From Dickeya dianthicola NCPPB 453 (GTDB lineage: Bacteria > Pseudomonadota > Gammaproteobacteria > Enterobacterales > Enterobacteriaceae), in contig NZ_CM001841.1 of the NCBI RefSeq assembly GCF_000365305.1, positions 3,071,120 through 3,135,119 on the forward strand: a stretch of DNA of 64,000 nucleotides. Reading direction: 5' to 3'. Each line of letters starts with the position of its first letter. Positions within the stretch are counted from its first letter, which is position 1. Position numbers and translations under genes: made by a program. Below the pieces are notes generated by a model that saw nothing but the letters and a program-made list of their open reading frames with translations, made no database searches and was not told where the DNA came from. Below, one piece after another: positions 30,770-41,596 of this stretch.

Positions 30770-32788
30770 GTGGAAAGCCCCTCTATCCAGCATGCAGACC
30801 TGAGTTGGAACGCTCAGGGTACACCTGTATCGCAACAGTTTGATGACGTTTATTTCTCCAATCAGGATGGCCTGGCGGAAACCCGCTACGTCTTCCTGCA
30901 AGGCAACGGTTTCCCGCAGCGTTTTTTTGAGCATCCCGGCCCGGTCTGCACCGTGGCGGAAACCGGCTTTGGCACCGGGCTGAATTTCCTGACGCTGTGG
31001 CAGGCGTTCGACTTGTTTCGCCGGCAACAACCGGATGCCGCGCTGCAACGGCTGCACTTCATCAGTTTTGAGAAATTTCCGCTGCGTCAGTCGGATCTGG
31101 CCGCCGCGCACGCCAGCTGGCCGGAACTGGCCGCCTTCGCCGACGAGCTGCGCCAGCACTGGCCGCTGGCATTGCCCGGCTGCCACCGGCTGATTCTGGC
31201 GCAGGGGCGCATCACGCTGGACCTGTGGTTCGGCGACGTCAACGCCCTGCTGCCCAAACTGGACCACAGCCTGGCCCAGCGTATCGACGCCTGGTTTCTC
31301 GACGGCTTCGCTCCGGCCAAAAACCCGGACATGTGGACCGAGGCGTTATTCCACGCGATGGCGCGCCTGTGTCGCAGCGGAGGGACATTCGCGACTTTTA
31401 CCGCCGCCGGTTTTGTGCGGCGGGGATTGCAACAAGCGGGATTTGACGTCAGTAAAATCAAGGGATTCGGGCAGAAGCGAGAAATGCTGCGCGGCACGGT
31501 GACGCACAAGATAGCCGCCGCGCATCCCGCCCCCTGGTATACGCGGCCCGCGGCCTCGCACCCGCAGGAGGTGGCGATTGTCGGCGGCGGCATCGCAGCA
31601 GTGTTAACAGCGCTCGCGCTGCTGCGGCGCGGCGCGCGGGTGACGCTGTACTGCGCCGACGACCAGGTAGGGCAACGCGCCTCCGGCAATCGGCAGGGCG
31701 CGCTCTACCCACTGCTGAATGACAAGCAGGATGCCTTGTCAGGGTTCTTCGCCAGCGCATTCGGCTTCGCCCGCCGCTGCTACGACGACCTCGCCGCGCA
31801 AGGCGTGACGTTTGAACACGACTGGTGCGGCGTCAGCCAACTGGCCTACGATGAAAAAAGCGCGCGCAAAATTACCCAGATACTGGCCGGCAACTGGCCG
31901 GATACGCTGGTGCGGCCGGCTGATGCCCGCTCCCTGACCGAACAGGCCGGCGTGCCGCTGCACACCCACGGCATGACCTACCCGCTGGGCGGTTGGCTGT
32001 GCCCGGCCGAGCTGACCGCATCGGCTTTTGCGCTGGCCTGCCGGCAGGGTCTTCAGGCGCATTTATCTACCGCTGTTGCGGCGCTCGCGCCGACCTGCAA
32101 CGGCTGGCGGCTGACGCTGGCGGACGGCCGCCAGATGCAACACGCCACGGTGGTGCTGGCCAACGGTCATCAGATAGGCGACTGGAAGCAGACCCGCCAC
32201 CTGCCCGTCTACGCGGTGCGCGGTCAGGTTAGCCACGTTCCCGACACGCCGTCGCTGTCTGCGCTGCGTCAGGTGCTGTGCTACGATGGCTATCTGACGC
32301 CGGTCAGCCCGCATCACCACACGCACTGTATCGGCGCCAGCTATCATCGCGGCGATACGGGTACCGACTACCGCGAAACCGATCAGCAGCAGAATCGTCA
32401 GCGGCTGATTGATTGCCTGCCCGATAGCCGTTGGCCCGCCGCGGTGGATATTTCCGGACAACAGGCGCGTTGCGGCGTGCGCTGCGCGATCCGCGATCAT
32501 TTGCCGTTGCTGGGTCAGGTGCCGGATTACCCACAGACACTGGCGTGTTATCAAAATCTGCCGGCACAGTTGGCTGACGGCGATGAAGTGGCCGCCGCCC
32601 CGTCCTGGCCGAGTCTCTATCTGATTGGCGCGTTGGGGTCACGCGGCTTATGTTCTGCACCGCTGGCCGCCGAGATTCTGGCATCGCAGCTATTCGGCGA
32701 ACCGCTGCCGCTGGACAGCGATACGCTGGCGGCGCTGCATCCTCATCGTTTTTGGGTGCGGAAACTGCTGAAAGGCAAAGCGGTATAA
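30770..32788 (+). CDS. mnmC: bifunctional tRNA mnm5s2U methyltransferase / FAD oxidoreductase
   Basis: Final two steps of mnm5s2U34 synthesis in tRNA. 672 residues. The N-terminal methyltransferase has the SAM loop [11 protein letters not shown] (64-74) and a [12 protein letters not shown] block; the C-terminal FAD domain begins near residue 268 with [18 protein letters not shown]. Starts at GTG. Divergent from fabB as in E. coli. Its stop codon lies inside a 12-bp tandem duplication. Confidence 0.97.
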   Translation: MESPSIQHADLSWNAQGTPVSQQFDDVYFSNQDGLAETRYVFLQGNGFPQRFFEHPGPVCTVAETGFGTGLNFLTLWQAFDLFRRQQPDAALQRLHFISFEKFPLRQSDLAAAHASWPELAAFADELRQHWPLALPGCHRLILAQGRITLDLWFGDVNALLPKLDHSLAQRIDAWFLDGFAPAKNPDMWTEALFHAMARLCRSGGTFATFTAAGFVRRGLQQAGFDVSKIKGFGQKREMLRGTVTHKIAAAHPAPWYTRPAASHPQEVAIVGGGIAAVLTALALLRRGARVTLYCADDQVGQRASGNRQGALYPLLNDKQDALSGFFASAFGFARRCYDDLAAQGVTFEHDWCGVSQLAYDEKSARKITQILAGNWPDTLVRPADARSLTEQAGVPLHTHGMTYPLGGWLCPAELTASAFALACRQGLQAHLSTAVAALAPTCNGWRLTLADGRQMQHATVVLANGHQIGDWKQTRHLPVYAVRGQVSHVPDTPSLSALRQVLCYDGYLTPVSPHHHTHCIGASYHRGDTGTDYRETDQQQNRQRLIDCLPDSRWPAAVDISGQQARCGVRCAIRDHLPLLGQVPDYPQTLACYQNLPAQLADGDEVAAAPSWPSLYLIGALGSRGLCSAPLAAEILASQLFGEPLPLDSDTLAALHPHRFWVRKLLKGKAV

Positions 32789-32807
32789 CTGAATATATAA
32801 CTGAATC
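32784..32807. repeat. 12-bp duplication covering the mnmC stop
   Basis: TATAACTGAAT(A/C) at 32784-32795 and 32796-32807. The TAA stop (32786-32788) is in the first copy. Confidence 0.85.
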
Positions 32808-32914
32808 ATAGTGGGGTGGCGCATTCGTTGCGGCAGCCATTTTATACCAAACCGGGGACAGGGGATGACCGCTTGAACGTCATCCCCTTTATCCGACACC
32901 CCATTACAACACCG

Positions 32915-33544
32915 TCACGCCGGTGTTGATTCCAGACGCTGCGCCTTCTGCCAGCTCGGCGTATCAGACAGCCGCGTCGCATAACGGAGAATGTTGGGGT
33001 ATTGCAGCCCCAGATTAAACCGCTCCGTGACCAGCTTCACGACGAAGCCCAGCATAAAATCCGCCCCGGTCAGGCGCTGCCCGACAATAAACTCACGCGA
33101 GGCAAGGTAGTCGTCCAGATAAGCAAACACTTTTCTGAATTCTGTCTCGGCATACGCATCCAGAAACTGCAGCGTCTGACCATTTTGTTTTTCAAACTGA
33201 TTAAACACTTTCAGTAACACAGGCAGCATGGCCGAGCTTTCCGCAAAATGAATCCATTGCAGATAGTCGACATAGCAGGCTTCCTGCGCGTCAGGTGCCA
33301 GGTGCGGTGCGTACTTACCGATAATGTATTCAACGATAGCGCCTGACTCGACAATCACCTTGCCGTCAATCTCAACCACCGGCGATTTACCCAGCGGGTG
33401 GATCGCCTTCAGTTCTTCCGGCGCCAGTTGCGTCGTCGGGTTGCGCCGGTAGCGGACCAACTGATAAGGAAGCTGCGCTTCTTCGAGCAACCAGAGGATA
33501 CGCATGGATCGCGAGTCATTCAGATGATGTAACTTTATGGCCAT
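32915..33544 (-). CDS. glutathione S-transferase family protein
   Basis: 209 residues. N-terminal thioredoxin-fold domain with NDSRSMRILWLLEE (Ser at the glutathione-activating position), cis-proline block GKSPVVEIDGKVIVESGAI and an all-alpha C-terminal domain (GADFMLGFVV). Probably the distal gene of a minus-strand unit with the DJ-1-like and aldehyde dehydrogenase genes; the gap to the DJ-1 gene is 24 bases. Role in electrophile conjugation is inference from the family and neighbours. Confidence 0.9.
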   Translation of the reverse strand: MAIKLHHLNDSRSMRILWLLEEAQLPYQLVRYRRNPTTQLAPEELKAIHPLGKSPVVEIDGKVIVESGAIVEYIIGKYAPHLAPDAQEACYVDYLQWIHFAESSAMLPVLLKVFNQFEKQNGQTLQFLDAYAETEFRKVFAYLDDYLASREFIVGQRLTGADFMLGFVVKLVTERFNLGLQYPNILRYATRLSDTPSWQKAQRLESTPA

Positions 33545-33568
33545 TCTGCCTGTTTCCTTGTCAGCCGA

Positions 33569-34246
33569 TTAGGCCAGCTGTTTTAACAACGCCTTGGCGA
33601 CCACTTCCGAGCTGGCTGGGTTCTGACCAGTAATCAACTTGCCGTCTTCAACCAGATAGGGGTGCCAGTCCGGTCCCTTGGAGTACAATCCCCCCAGTTT
33701 TTGGAACTCGTCTTCAATCAAAAACGGCACCACATCGGTTAATTCCACCGCAGCTTCTTCCGAATTGGTAAACCCGGTAACCCGACGGCCTTTGATCAGC
33801 GGCTCGCCATTCGCCGCCTTGACGTGGCGCAACACGCCGGGCGCATGGCAGACAAAACCCATCGGTTTCCCGGCCCGTTCAAACGCTTCAATCAGGGCAA
33901 TGGAAGTCGGCGATTCCGCCAAATCCCACAGCGGGCCATGCCCCCCCGGATAGAACACCGTGTCGAAATCATCCATGCTGACGCTGTCCAGTTTTACTGT
34001 CGTAGCCAGTGCCTGCTGAGCGGCCGGATCAGCCTTAAAGCGATGGGTCAGCTCGGTTTGAAATTCCGGTAAATCGCTTTTCGGATCCAGCGGCGGCTGG
34101 CCGCCCGCCGGCGATGCCAGCACGACCTCGGCGCCGGCATCTTTAAACACGTAGTAAGGGGCAGCAAACTCTTCCAGCCAGAAACCGGTTTTTTTACCTG
34201 TATTTCCCAACTGATCATGGGACGTCAACACCATCAATATTTTCAT
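33569..34246 (-). CDS. DJ-1/PfpI family protein (Hsp31-like glyoxalase or amidotransferase fold)
   Basis: 225 residues from ATG 34244-34246, which has GAGGAG seven bases upstream; a GTG five codons earlier overlaps that site. The nucleophile elbow is FVCHAPGVL with Cys133-His134, and the conserved glutamate pair is Glu25-Glu26 in FWLEEFAAPYY. The family includes glutathione-independent glyoxalases that detoxify methylglyoxal. Between GST and aldehyde dehydrogenase genes, which supports a carbonyl-stress role. Confidence 0.9.
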   Translation of the reverse strand: MKILMVLTSHDQLGNTGKKTGFWLEEFAAPYYVFKDAGAEVVLASPAGGQPPLDPKSDLPEFQTELTHRFKADPAAQQALATTVKLDSVSMDDFDTVFYPGGHGPLWDLAESPTSIALIEAFERAGKPMGFVCHAPGVLRHVKAANGEPLIKGRRVTGFTNSEEAAVELTDVVPFLIEDEFQKLGGLYSKGPDWHPYLVEDGKLITGQNPASSEVVAKALLKQLA

Positions 34247-34322
34247 CGTAATTCTCCTCACATCACCCCTAGCGGGTGTATTTACATCAACCAGTTAGAA
34301 AGTCGTGGTCGTCAAAAACATG

Positions 34323-34373
34323 AGCTATTCAGAAACATTAGCCGTTCAGAAGCATTAGCCGTTCAGAAACGCT
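34323..34373. repeat. 17-bp tandem repeat, 3 copies, across an aldehyde dehydrogenase stop codon
   Basis: AGCCGTTCAGAAGCATT-type units at 34323-34339, 34340-34356 and 34357-34373. The gene's TAA (34355-34357) sits at a unit boundary, so the last codons and stop are copied downstream twice. Confidence 0.92.
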
Positions 34374-35773
34374 TCAAGCTGAGACAGTTTGTCGCTATAG
34401 GGCGCCCGTAAACGCAGGTTTGAGGTTCCCTCTTCATTTTGGACCACAATCGGTTTGGCATGGCTAAAACGTTGGAAACCATGAATGCCGTGGTAAGCCC
34501 CCATCCCGGATGCACCCACCCCGCCGAAGGGCAGCGAGTCGATGCTGGCGTGCGTCATCACATCATTGATAACCAGTGCGCCCGACGTGGTGCGATCAGC
34601 GAACAGGGTTTGCCGCGCCGTCTGCTGGCCGAAGTAATACGCCGCCAACGGACGGGGATGCGCATTGATGTACGCAATCGCCTCTTCCTGCGAAGAACAG
34701 GTGCGAATCGGCAACAGCGGTCCGAAAATCTCTTCCTGCATAATCTGCATATCATCAGTCACGTTCAGGACCAGATGCGGCGCGATTTTGCGGGAAGCGG
34801 CGTCGAAATCCGGTTCACCCTGCGGGGCCAGGCTCAACAATGTCGCCCCTTTGCTTGCGGCATCCGTTAACAACCCAACCAGACGCTCATAATGTCGCGA
34901 CGTAATAATGGCCGTATAGTCCGGGTTCTGCTGAAGCGTCGGAAATGCCTGTGTCATGAATGTCTTACTGGCATGAACAAAGGCATCAATTTGCTCTTCC
35001 TGCAACATGACATAGTCGGGAGAAAGGCAAATCTGCCCGGCATTAAAGGTTTTCACCGTTAGCGTCCGCTGTGCCGCCAGAGCGACATCGGCATCGCGGT
35101 CGATAACTACCGGCGATTTGCCCCCCAGTTCCAGTGTAACCGGCACCAGATTATCCGCGGCAGCACGCATCACATGGCGACCAATCGCAGAACTACCGGT
35201 GAATACCAGATGATCAAAAGTCAGGCTGCTGAACGCCGCGCCGATTGCCGCATCGCCCAGCACGACTTCCAGTTCCAGCGGGTCAAAATAACGGGCGATC
35301 AGTTCCGCCAGCAGTTCCGATGTCGCCGGCGTCAGCTCCGACGGTTTCAGCATGGCGGTGTTGCCGGCGGCAAACACGCCGGCCAGCGGAGCAAACGCCA
35401 GATTGATGGGGAAATTCCACGGGCTGATCACCCCCACCACCCCCAGCGGTTGACGCTGTATCCAGGATTGCATCCCGGGCATTGGGCTATCGACAAGCGT
35501 CGGTTTCATCCACTCCGCGACATATTCTGCGGAATGCTCAAGCGTTTTCACTGTCGTGACCATATCAGCGACCAACGACTGATACAGGCTGCGGTGACCA
35601 AAATCCGCATCCATCGCTTTGCTGAGCGACGAATAGTTTTCCCGGATAAGCCGGGCGCTGCGTACCAGTCGGTCACGACGCAGCGCAGCATCGGCAGGCC
35701 CGGTCGCGATGTGGGCGTTCTTCATGGTCTGCAATATCGCTTTTAAATCGTTGCTTGTTTGCGCTAAAGGCAT
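34355..35773 (-). CDS. coniferyl-aldehyde dehydrogenase-type NAD(P) aldehyde dehydrogenase
   Basis: 472 residues of the class 3 / coniferyl aldehyde dehydrogenase branch. Catalytic Cys249 in NAGQICLSPDY, general base Glu215 in LELGGKSP, Asn120 in SPWNFPINL, and the C-terminal PFGGVGASGMGAYHG signature. Oxidises aromatic or medium-chain aldehydes; a plant-phenolic substrate such as coniferyl aldehyde is plausible for a plant pathogen but is not shown. Divergent from the LysR gene by 189 bases. Confidence 0.9.
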   Translation of the reverse strand: MPLAQTSNDLKAILQTMKNAHIATGPADAALRRDRLVRSARLIRENYSSLSKAMDADFGHRSLYQSLVADMVTTVKTLEHSAEYVAEWMKPTLVDSPMPGMQSWIQRQPLGVVGVISPWNFPINLAFAPLAGVFAAGNTAMLKPSELTPATSELLAELIARYFDPLELEVVLGDAAIGAAFSSLTFDHLVFTGSSAIGRHVMRAAADNLVPVTLELGGKSPVVIDRDADVALAAQRTLTVKTFNAGQICLSPDYVMLQEEQIDAFVHASKTFMTQAFPTLQQNPDYTAIITSRHYERLVGLLTDAASKGATLLSLAPQGEPDFDAASRKIAPHLVLNVTDDMQIMQEEIFGPLLPIRTCSSQEEAIAYINAHPRPLAAYYFGQQTARQTLFADRTTSGALVINDVMTHASIDSLPFGGVGASGMGAYHGIHGFQRFSHAKPIVVQNEEGTSNLRLRAPYSDKLSQLEAFLNG

Positions 35774-35837
35774 TGTGATCGCTCCTTACCCATCGTGCAG
35801 TGTTTTTGTACACCACGTGGTATAAATTTTTCTCTAC

Positions 35838-35865
35838 TTCCTGCCGAACAATTCTCCGGCAAGAA
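35838..35865. promoter_or_regulatory. candidate LysR operator between aldehyde dehydrogenase and LysR genes
   Basis: TTCCTGCCG (35838-35846) and CGGCAAGAA (35857-35865): 9-bp arms with one mismatch around 10 bases. Its place in the divergent spacer suggests the binding site of the LysR-type neighbour. Confidence 0.5.
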
Positions 35866-35962
35866 ACAATTTTGTTTTGATGGAGCGCACTTTACTGGTG
35901 TTAAGCGGTTGTGACTAACTAGCATAGTTTGGTATAGGTATAAAAATTTTTATGGATTCTCT

Positions 35963-36874
35963 ATGTCTCTCGTTCGTTTAAGAACCTTTATCGAGGTGTA
36001 TCGGCAGCGTTCCATCAGCGGTGCCGCCCGTACGCTCAATCTGACGCAACCGGCGGTGTCGCAGCATATCGCCGGTCTGGAAGCCTCAATTGGGCATCCC
36101 TTATTTGCACGGCAAACACGCGGGGTCATTCCTACCTCGGCAGCGGATGAACTGGCAGCGGATATCGGCGACCGGCTGGATGAGGCGGAAAACGCGCTGG
36201 CATCGGCAAAAGCGCGTTCGCTGGAACTGGCCGGCGCATTGCAAATCATCGGGCACGCGGATTTTCTGGCTGAAGTCGTCGCCAAACAATTGCTGCCGCT
36301 ACTGGAGGTGGGGGTACGCGTCCGGATGCAAACCGGCGATTACGATGTGATTGTCCAAAGTCTGATCGAAGGTTACTGCGATCTGGGGATCTCCGCCGCG
36401 CCGTCAAATGACAACCGGTTAAAAAGCGAATTGATGCTGACCGATGAAATTATGGCGGTTGCCGCGCCGCAGGTGGTCGCCCGGCTGGCTAACGCGCCGG
36501 ACACGCTGGCGGCAATGCAAACCGAGCCGCTACTGGCCTATAGCCTGACGCTACCGCTTATCGATAACTGGTTTACCGCCAATAAAGTCCAGGCGCCCAC
36601 CATTCTTCCGGCGATGGTAGGTCAGGATTTACGTGCGCTGTGCAGTTTATTGTGTGAAGGGTTCGGCTGGAGCGCACTCCCCGCCTATTTGTGTACGCCG
36701 TATATCGAACGAGGTGAGCTTTGTGAAATTCCCGCGCCGATTGCGCGAGCCAACCGCAGTTACTATTTACTGTGGCAACCCAGTGCGTTGCGCCAGCCGC
36801 GTGTCGCTCATGCCAGGCAAGCGTTGCTGTTTCGGTTAAGGCAAAAACACGGAGATCCGCATCGGAGCAAATAG
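35963..36874 (+). CDS. LysR family transcriptional regulator
   Basis: 303 residues. N-terminal winged helix with the LysR helix-turn-helix (SISGAARTLNLTQPAVSQHI, about 18-37), then the periplasmic-binding-like effector domain. Divergent from the aldehyde dehydrogenase/DJ-1/GST unit, which is therefore its likely target by the usual LysR arrangement. The inducer is unknown. No strong ribosome site is seen before the ATG. Confidence 0.92.
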   Translation: MSLVRLRTFIEVYRQRSISGAARTLNLTQPAVSQHIAGLEASIGHPLFARQTRGVIPTSAADELAADIGDRLDEAENALASAKARSLELAGALQIIGHADFLAEVVAKQLLPLLEVGVRVRMQTGDYDVIVQSLIEGYCDLGISAAPSNDNRLKSELMLTDEIMAVAAPQVVARLANAPDTLAAMQTEPLLAYSLTLPLIDNWFTANKVQAPTILPAMVGQDLRALCSLLCEGFGWSALPAYLCTPYIERGELCEIPAPIARANRSYYLLWQPSALRQPRVAHARQALLFRLRQKHGDPHRSK

Positions 36875-36922
36875 TGTAGTTACAGGCCGAAACAGGCGCT
36901 CGCCCCTTTCGGCCCGCCAGGA

Positions 36923-37201
36923 TTACTGCACTTGCGCCTGCTGGTAGAGTGCGTCCCACACCTGGGCGACCAGCGCCTGATCCGGCGGCGACAGTTCGCC
37001 GTTTTTAATCGCCTGATTCAGGCTTTCCTGTACGCGAGCATGTAGCGCCTGCGCCGTCTGTTCGCCATGCGCTTCGGCTTCTGCTACCGCCAGCGTCAGG
37101 TGACCACGCAGGTAACCGCTGGCAAACAGTTCATCATCGCTGGCGTGATCCACCATATTGTCAATCAGCGTCAGGATGCGCGCCTCGAATTCTGCGATCA
37201 T
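36923..37201 (-). CDS. yfcL: YfcL family protein
   Basis: 92 residues, the exact length of E. coli YfcL and near-identical at [20 protein letters not shown]. Function unknown. GAGG lies about eight bases before the ATG. It is the last gene of the minus-strand row prmB-aroC-mepA-yfcA-epmC-yfcL, 35 bases after epmC. Confidence 0.93.
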   Translation of the reverse strand: MIAEFEARILTLIDNMVDHASDDELFASGYLRGHLTLAVAEAEAHGEQTAQALHARVQESLNQAIKNGELSPPDQALVAQVWDALYQQAQVQ

Positions 37202-37236
37202 TGATGGTCCTCAGTTATCGTGTTGCCCGCCGATCA

Positions 37237-37800
37237 TCACAGATCGGCCGGGTAAGGAAAGTCCGCCGCGGTTTGCGGCGCCGTGTGGTAAAAGTCTCGC
37301 AGCGCCTGAATAAAGCGCGCCGGCCGGCTGGGCACGCCCTGTTGCAGATACATCATCACCTGCGCGTGTACCCGGCGCTGGAAAGCGATACGGTCCGGGT
37401 CAACGTCGCCATTCAGGTTGTCGCAGCTGACATTAAACGGGAAGCCGGCGGCCACGCAGAACATCCACTCCAGCGCCTGCGGCTTGATTTCCACCGACTC
37501 AAACTGGCTCTGGGTCGCGGCATCGCGTCCGTCCGGGCAATACCAGTAGCCGAAGTCCACCACTTTGCGCCGCGCTTCACCGGCAATGCACCAGTGCGAA
37601 ATCTCGTGCATGGCGCTGGCATAGAACCCGTGCGCAAACACAATGCGGTGATACGGCGCCTGATCGTCGGCCGGCAGGTAGATAGGCTCATCGTCGCCCT
37701 TCACCAGCCGGGTGTGGTATTCCTCGCTAAAACACCGGTTGAAAACGGTGATCAACTGGTCGTAATGGTGAGTGCTTGCAGTGTCGGTCAACATCGTCAT
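37237..37800 (-). CDS. epmC: elongation factor P hydroxylase EpmC
   Basis: Hydroxylates the beta-lysylated lysine of EF-P. 187 residues. The metal-binding block FAHGFYASAMHEISHWCIAG carries HxxxH-type histidines and a glutamate, and the block VDFGYWYCPDGRD follows. Overlaps yfcA by one base, implying coupling. Confidence 0.94.
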   Translation of the reverse strand: MTMLTDTASTHHYDQLITVFNRCFSEEYHTRLVKGDDEPIYLPADDQAPYHRIVFAHGFYASAMHEISHWCIAGEARRKVVDFGYWYCPDGRDAATQSQFESVEIKPQALEWMFCVAAGFPFNVSCDNLNGDVDPDRIAFQRRVHAQVMMYLQQGVPSRPARFIQALRDFYHTAPQTAADFPYPADL

Positions 37801-38600
37801 TAGAATAGCTGTCCCAGCCAGCGAGCAATCTCGCTGCCGTGATTGTCATGAATCAATTTGATGCTCATCAGGGCGGACATGACAACCAGCATCGGACGAA
37901 TCAGTTTCTGTCCCTTGGTCAGCACCATTCTGGCCCCCAACCGGGCGCCGATAATCTGCCCGACCAGCATGACCACACCAACGCCCCATACCACCTGACC
38001 GCCCAGCATGAAAAACAGCAGGCCGCCGAAGTTAGAGGTAAAATTGAGCACTTTAGCGTGCGCGGTGGCTTTCGCCAGATTGAACCCCAGCAGGGTGACA
38101 TAAGCCAACGCATAAAACGAACCGGCACCCGGCCCGAAGAAGCCGTCGTAAAATCCGACGCAGGTGCCGCCCAACAGGGAAAACGGCAACAGCGACAGGC
38201 GCGCATGCCGATCCTCATCCCCCACTTTCGGCATCAGCAGAAAATAGAGGCCAATGCCGATCACCAGCACCGGCAGCAGCTTACGCAGGAAATCGGCATG
38301 AATCTGCTGAATCAACCAGGCGCCGAACATCGCGCCCAGAAAAGTCAGCGGCACCGCCAGCGTCAGTACTTTCATGTCCACCGCTTTGCGGCGGATAAAA
38401 TACAAGCTGGCGGAAAACGAACCGCCCACCGCCTGCAATTTGTTGGTTGCCAGCACCTGAGCGGGCGACAGCCCCGCCGCCAGCAACACCGGAATGGACA
38501 ACAACCCACCGCCGCCGGCGATCGAATCCACAAAACCGGCAATCACGCTAGCCAGAAATAACAGGGCCAGCACATCCGGCCCGACAACAAACCATTCCAT
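37800..38600 (-). CDS. yfcA: TSUP-family sulfite/organic anion transporter YfcA
   Basis: 266 residues, about eight hydrophobic helices. Contains the TauE/SafE repeats (GFVDSIAGGGGLLSIPVL near residue 22 and GFYDGFFGPGAGSFYALA near 155). Three bases after mepA. Substrate unknown in E. coli. Confidence 0.93.
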   Translation of the reverse strand: MEWFVVGPDVLALLFLASVIAGFVDSIAGGGGLLSIPVLLAAGLSPAQVLATNKLQAVGGSFSASLYFIRRKAVDMKVLTLAVPLTFLGAMFGAWLIQQIHADFLRKLLPVLVIGIGLYFLLMPKVGDEDRHARLSLLPFSLLGGTCVGFYDGFFGPGAGSFYALAYVTLLGFNLAKATAHAKVLNFTSNFGGLLFFMLGGQVVWGVGVVMLVGQIIGARLGARMVLTKGQKLIRPMLVVMSALMSIKLIHDNHGSEIARWLGQLF

Positions 38601-38603
38601 GAA

Positions 38604-39434
38604 TTATTCCGCAATAAGGTGACGATCAAGTAACGCCTGACAGGAAGGCGGCAACGGGGGAGGCGTCGTTTTGGCCGGTGGTTCGGCGCCCGGCTTGCGC
38701 GGCTGGAACCAGCTGTTGAGTTCAGCGCCGCACCCGTCGCCGGCCGGCGGTGCATCCTGCTCCTGACACTCCAGGCTGCTCGCCGGGCAACGCAGCCGCA
38801 CATGCATGTGCGCGCGATGGGCGAACCACGGCCGCACCTTGTGCAGCCAGTTGCGATCGCTGCCGGCTTCCAGACACAGCTGCTTTTTGATCGCCGGGTT
38901 GACGAAAATGCGCGTCACGTCATTATCCTGCGCCGCCGTTTTCACCAGCTTCTGCACATCCGGCGACCAGGCGCGCGGGTTGATGTTTTTGCCGTCCGCC
39001 AGCACCAGGTCCAACGGCTGTGGCTGCAGTAACTGCTGCTGGCTCCAGCGCTGACTCGGCAGTTGCAGCCAGATATCCACATCCAGCCCCGACTGATGGC
39101 TGGCGTGGCCGCTGCTGAACCGTCCGCCGGCCGGCATGCCCATATCGCCGATCAACACGGTGGCGCCGGTAGTGCGATGTACGTCGGCGCTGAGACGATT
39201 GATGAACGCCAGCAGGTCCGGATGACCGAAGTAACGCCGCTGATCGACGCGCATCACCTGATAATCAGGCGACTGCAACGACAACGGCTGTGCGCCGATG
39301 ATACAGCCATTGGCAAACGCGCCGATGGCCTGAGGCTGACCCGCCACCGGGTGGGTTATCTCCTGCCACGGCGTCTTCGCCAGCGCGGCGCTGCTCAGCA
39401 ACAGCGCCACCATCCCAATCCAATTTATTTTCAT
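38604..39434 (-). CDS. mepA: penicillin-insensitive murein endopeptidase
   Basis: Periplasmic zinc DD-endopeptidase that cuts peptidoglycan cross-links. 276 residues with a signal peptide ending LA near residue 19. LAS-family zinc ligands are seen in [13 protein letters not shown] (His and Asp) and in HRAHMHVRL (His). Within the aroC row, as in E. coli. Confidence 0.95.
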   Translation of the reverse strand: MKINWIGMVALLLSSAALAKTPWQEITHPVAGQPQAIGAFANGCIIGAQPLSLQSPDYQVMRVDQRRYFGHPDLLAFINRLSADVHRTTGATVLIGDMGMPAGGRFSSGHASHQSGLDVDIWLQLPSQRWSQQQLLQPQPLDLVLADGKNINPRAWSPDVQKLVKTAAQDNDVTRIFVNPAIKKQLCLEAGSDRNWLHKVRPWFAHRAHMHVRLRCPASSLECQEQDAPPAGDGCGAELNSWFQPRKPGAEPPAKTTPPPLPPSCQALLDRHLIAE

Positions 39435-39478
39435 TATGTTATAGTGCTTTTCCGGTGTGTTACCGCGTTTTTATTTTA

Positions 39479-40567
39479 TTACCAACGGGGAACCTGACTC
39501 GTCACGTCCGCGCACTGCGCGCGCTGGCGCAGCAGATGATCCATCAGCACAATCGCCATCATCGCTTCGGCAATCGGCACCGCGCGAATTCCCACGCACG
39601 GGTCGTGGCGACCGCGAGTGATCATTTCCGTTGCGGCGCCGTCGCGGGTGATGGTGCGCCCCGGCACGGTGATGCTGGAAGTCGGTTTCAGCGCCAGATG
39701 GGCGGTGATCACCTGACCGCTGCTGATGCCGCCCAGAATGCCGCCGGCATGGTTGCTCTGAAAGCCTTCCGGGGTAATTTCATCACGGTTTTCGCTGCCG
39801 CGACGGCTCACGACCGCAAAACCGTCGCCGATTTCCACGCCTTTGACGGCATTAATGCTCATCAGCGCGTGAGCCAAATCGGCATCAAGACGATCAAACA
39901 CCGGCTCGCCCAGCCCCGGCGGCACCGACTCAGCCACCACCGTGATTTTCGCGCCGATAGAGTCGCCCTCTTTTTTCAGTGCGCGCATCAGTTCATCCAG
40001 CGCGTCGAGCTTGTCCGCGTCCGGGCAGAAGAATGGATTTTGCTCCACCTGCGCCCAGTCTTTCAGTTCGCACGCCACGTCGCCCATTTGCGCCAGATAG
40101 CCGCGGATCACCACGCCATGCTGCTGTTGCAGGTATTTCTTGGCAATGGCGCCGGCGGCTACGCGCATCGCGGTTTCACGGGCGGAAGACCGACCGCCGC
40201 CGCGATAATCGCGGATACCGTATTTCTGCTCATAGGTGTAGTCGGCATGACCGGGGCGGAACAGATCCTTGATGGCGCTGTAGTCCTGCGAACGCTGGTC
40301 GGTGTTTTCAATCAACAGACCGATACTGGCGCCGGTAGTCACCCCTTCAAATACCCCGGACAGAATACGCACCTGATCCGGCTCGCGGCGCTGGGTGGTA
40401 TAACGAGAAGTCCCCGGACGACGACGGTCCAGGTCGTGCTGCAAATCGGCCTCGGTCAGCGGAATACCCGGCGGTACGCCATCCACCACGCATCCCAGAG
40501 CGATGCCATGAGATTCACCAAAGGTGGTGACACGGAAAAACTGACCAATACTGTTTCCTGCCATCAC
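39479..40567 (-). CDS. aroC: chorismate synthase
   Basis: Last step of the shikimate pathway, FMN-dependent. 362 residues. Signature blocks [14 protein letters not shown] (residues 17-30), the [21 protein letters not shown] segment cut at about 131-150, and [15 protein letters not shown] near the end. Between prmB and mepA as in E. coli. Confidence 0.98.
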   Translation of the reverse strand: MMAGNSIGQFFRVTTFGESHGIALGCVVDGVPPGIPLTEADLQHDLDRRRPGTSRYTTQRREPDQVRILSGVFEGVTTGASIGLLIENTDQRSQDYSAIKDLFRPGHADYTYEQKYGIRDYRGGGRSSARETAMRVAAGAIAKKYLQQQHGVVIRGYLAQMGDVACELKDWAQVEQNPFFCPDADKLDALDELMRALKKEGDSIGAKITVVAESVPPGLGEPVFDRLDADLAHALMSINAVKGVEIGDGFAVVSRRGSENRDEITPEGFQSNHAGGILGGISSGQVITAHLALKPTSSITVPGRTITRDGAATEMITRGRHDPCVGIRAVPIAEAMMAIVLMDHLLRQRAQCADVTSQVPRW

Positions 40568-40636
40568 GGCTCCTTAGCATTGAAAAAACATCAGGGCGCC
40601 GGACGGATACCTGCCGCCCGCTGCCCTGCGGAGGGA

Positions 40637-41569
40637 TTAATCCCGGTAAAGATTGAAATGCGCCTGACAGTCCAGCAGTTGGGAACGGGTCAACATGAAG
40701 ACGCCGTCGCCGCCGTTGTCGAACTCCAGCCAGGTGAACGGAATGTCCGGATACTGCTCCATCAGATGCACCATGCTGTTGCCGACTTCGCAGATCAGCA
40801 CGCCATCCTCCGTGAGGTAATCCGGCGCGCATGCCAGAATCCGGCGCACCAGTTTCAGGCCGTCGCTGCCCGCCGCCAGCCCCAGCTCCGGCTCGAAGCG
40901 GTACTCCTGCGGCAGGTCGGCCATGTCGTCCTCGTCCACGTACGGCGGGTTGGTCACAATCAGGTCATACTGAATCGCCGGCAGGTCACGGAACAGATCG
41001 GAGCGGATCGGCGTGACGTTATATTCCATGCCGTGCTGCTGGATATTCTGCTCGGTCACCGCCAGCGCCTCGGCGGAAATATCCACCGCATCCACCTCCG
41101 CTTCGGGGAATGCCTGCGCGCAGGCGATGGCGATGCAGCCGCTGCCGGTACACAAATCGAGAATATGACGCGGCGCATTAGGCAACAGCGACGCAAAACG
41201 CTGGTTGATCAGCTCGCCAATCGGCGAACGGGGCACCAGCACCCGCTCATCGACATAAAATTCCAGTCCGCAAAACCAGGCTTTGTTCGTCAGATAAGCC
41301 ACCGGAATACGTTCGTTGACGCGGCGAATCACCCGCTCGACGATGCGATGACGCTCGCTGGACGTCAGCCGGGCGAGGTACATGTCTTCCGGAATATCGA
41401 GCGGCAGAAACAGACTGGGCAGCACCAGTTGCAGTGCCTCATCCCACGGATTATCGGTGCCGTGGCCGTAGTAGACGTCGGCGGCGTTAAACCGGCTCAC
41501 TGTCCAGCGCAGCATATCCCGAATGGTATGCAGATCGTTGACCGCCTCATCGACGAAAATTTTATCCAA
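40637..41569 (-). CDS. prmB: ribosomal protein L3 glutamine methyltransferase PrmB
   Basis: Methylates a glutamine of ribosomal protein L3. 310 residues. SAM loop [10 protein letters not shown] (138-147) and catalytic NPPY (207-210). The start is TTG with GGAG eight bases upstream, giving the E. coli length and N-terminus [13 protein letters not shown]. Its leader contains a five-copy 21-bp array. Confidence 0.96.
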   Translation of the reverse strand: MDKIFVDEAVNDLHTIRDMLRWTVSRFNAADVYYGHGTDNPWDEALQLVLPSLFLPLDIPEDMYLARLTSSERHRIVERVIRRVNERIPVAYLTNKAWFCGLEFYVDERVLVPRSPIGELINQRFASLLPNAPRHILDLCTGSGCIAIACAQAFPEAEVDAVDISAEALAVTEQNIQQHGMEYNVTPIRSDLFRDLPAIQYDLIVTNPPYVDEDDMADLPQEYRFEPELGLAAGSDGLKLVRRILACAPDYLTEDGVLICEVGNSMVHLMEQYPDIPFTWLEFDNGGDGVFMLTRSQLLDCQAHFNLYRD

Positions 41570-41596
41570 GTGTGTTCTCCGCAGACTACTGTTCTT

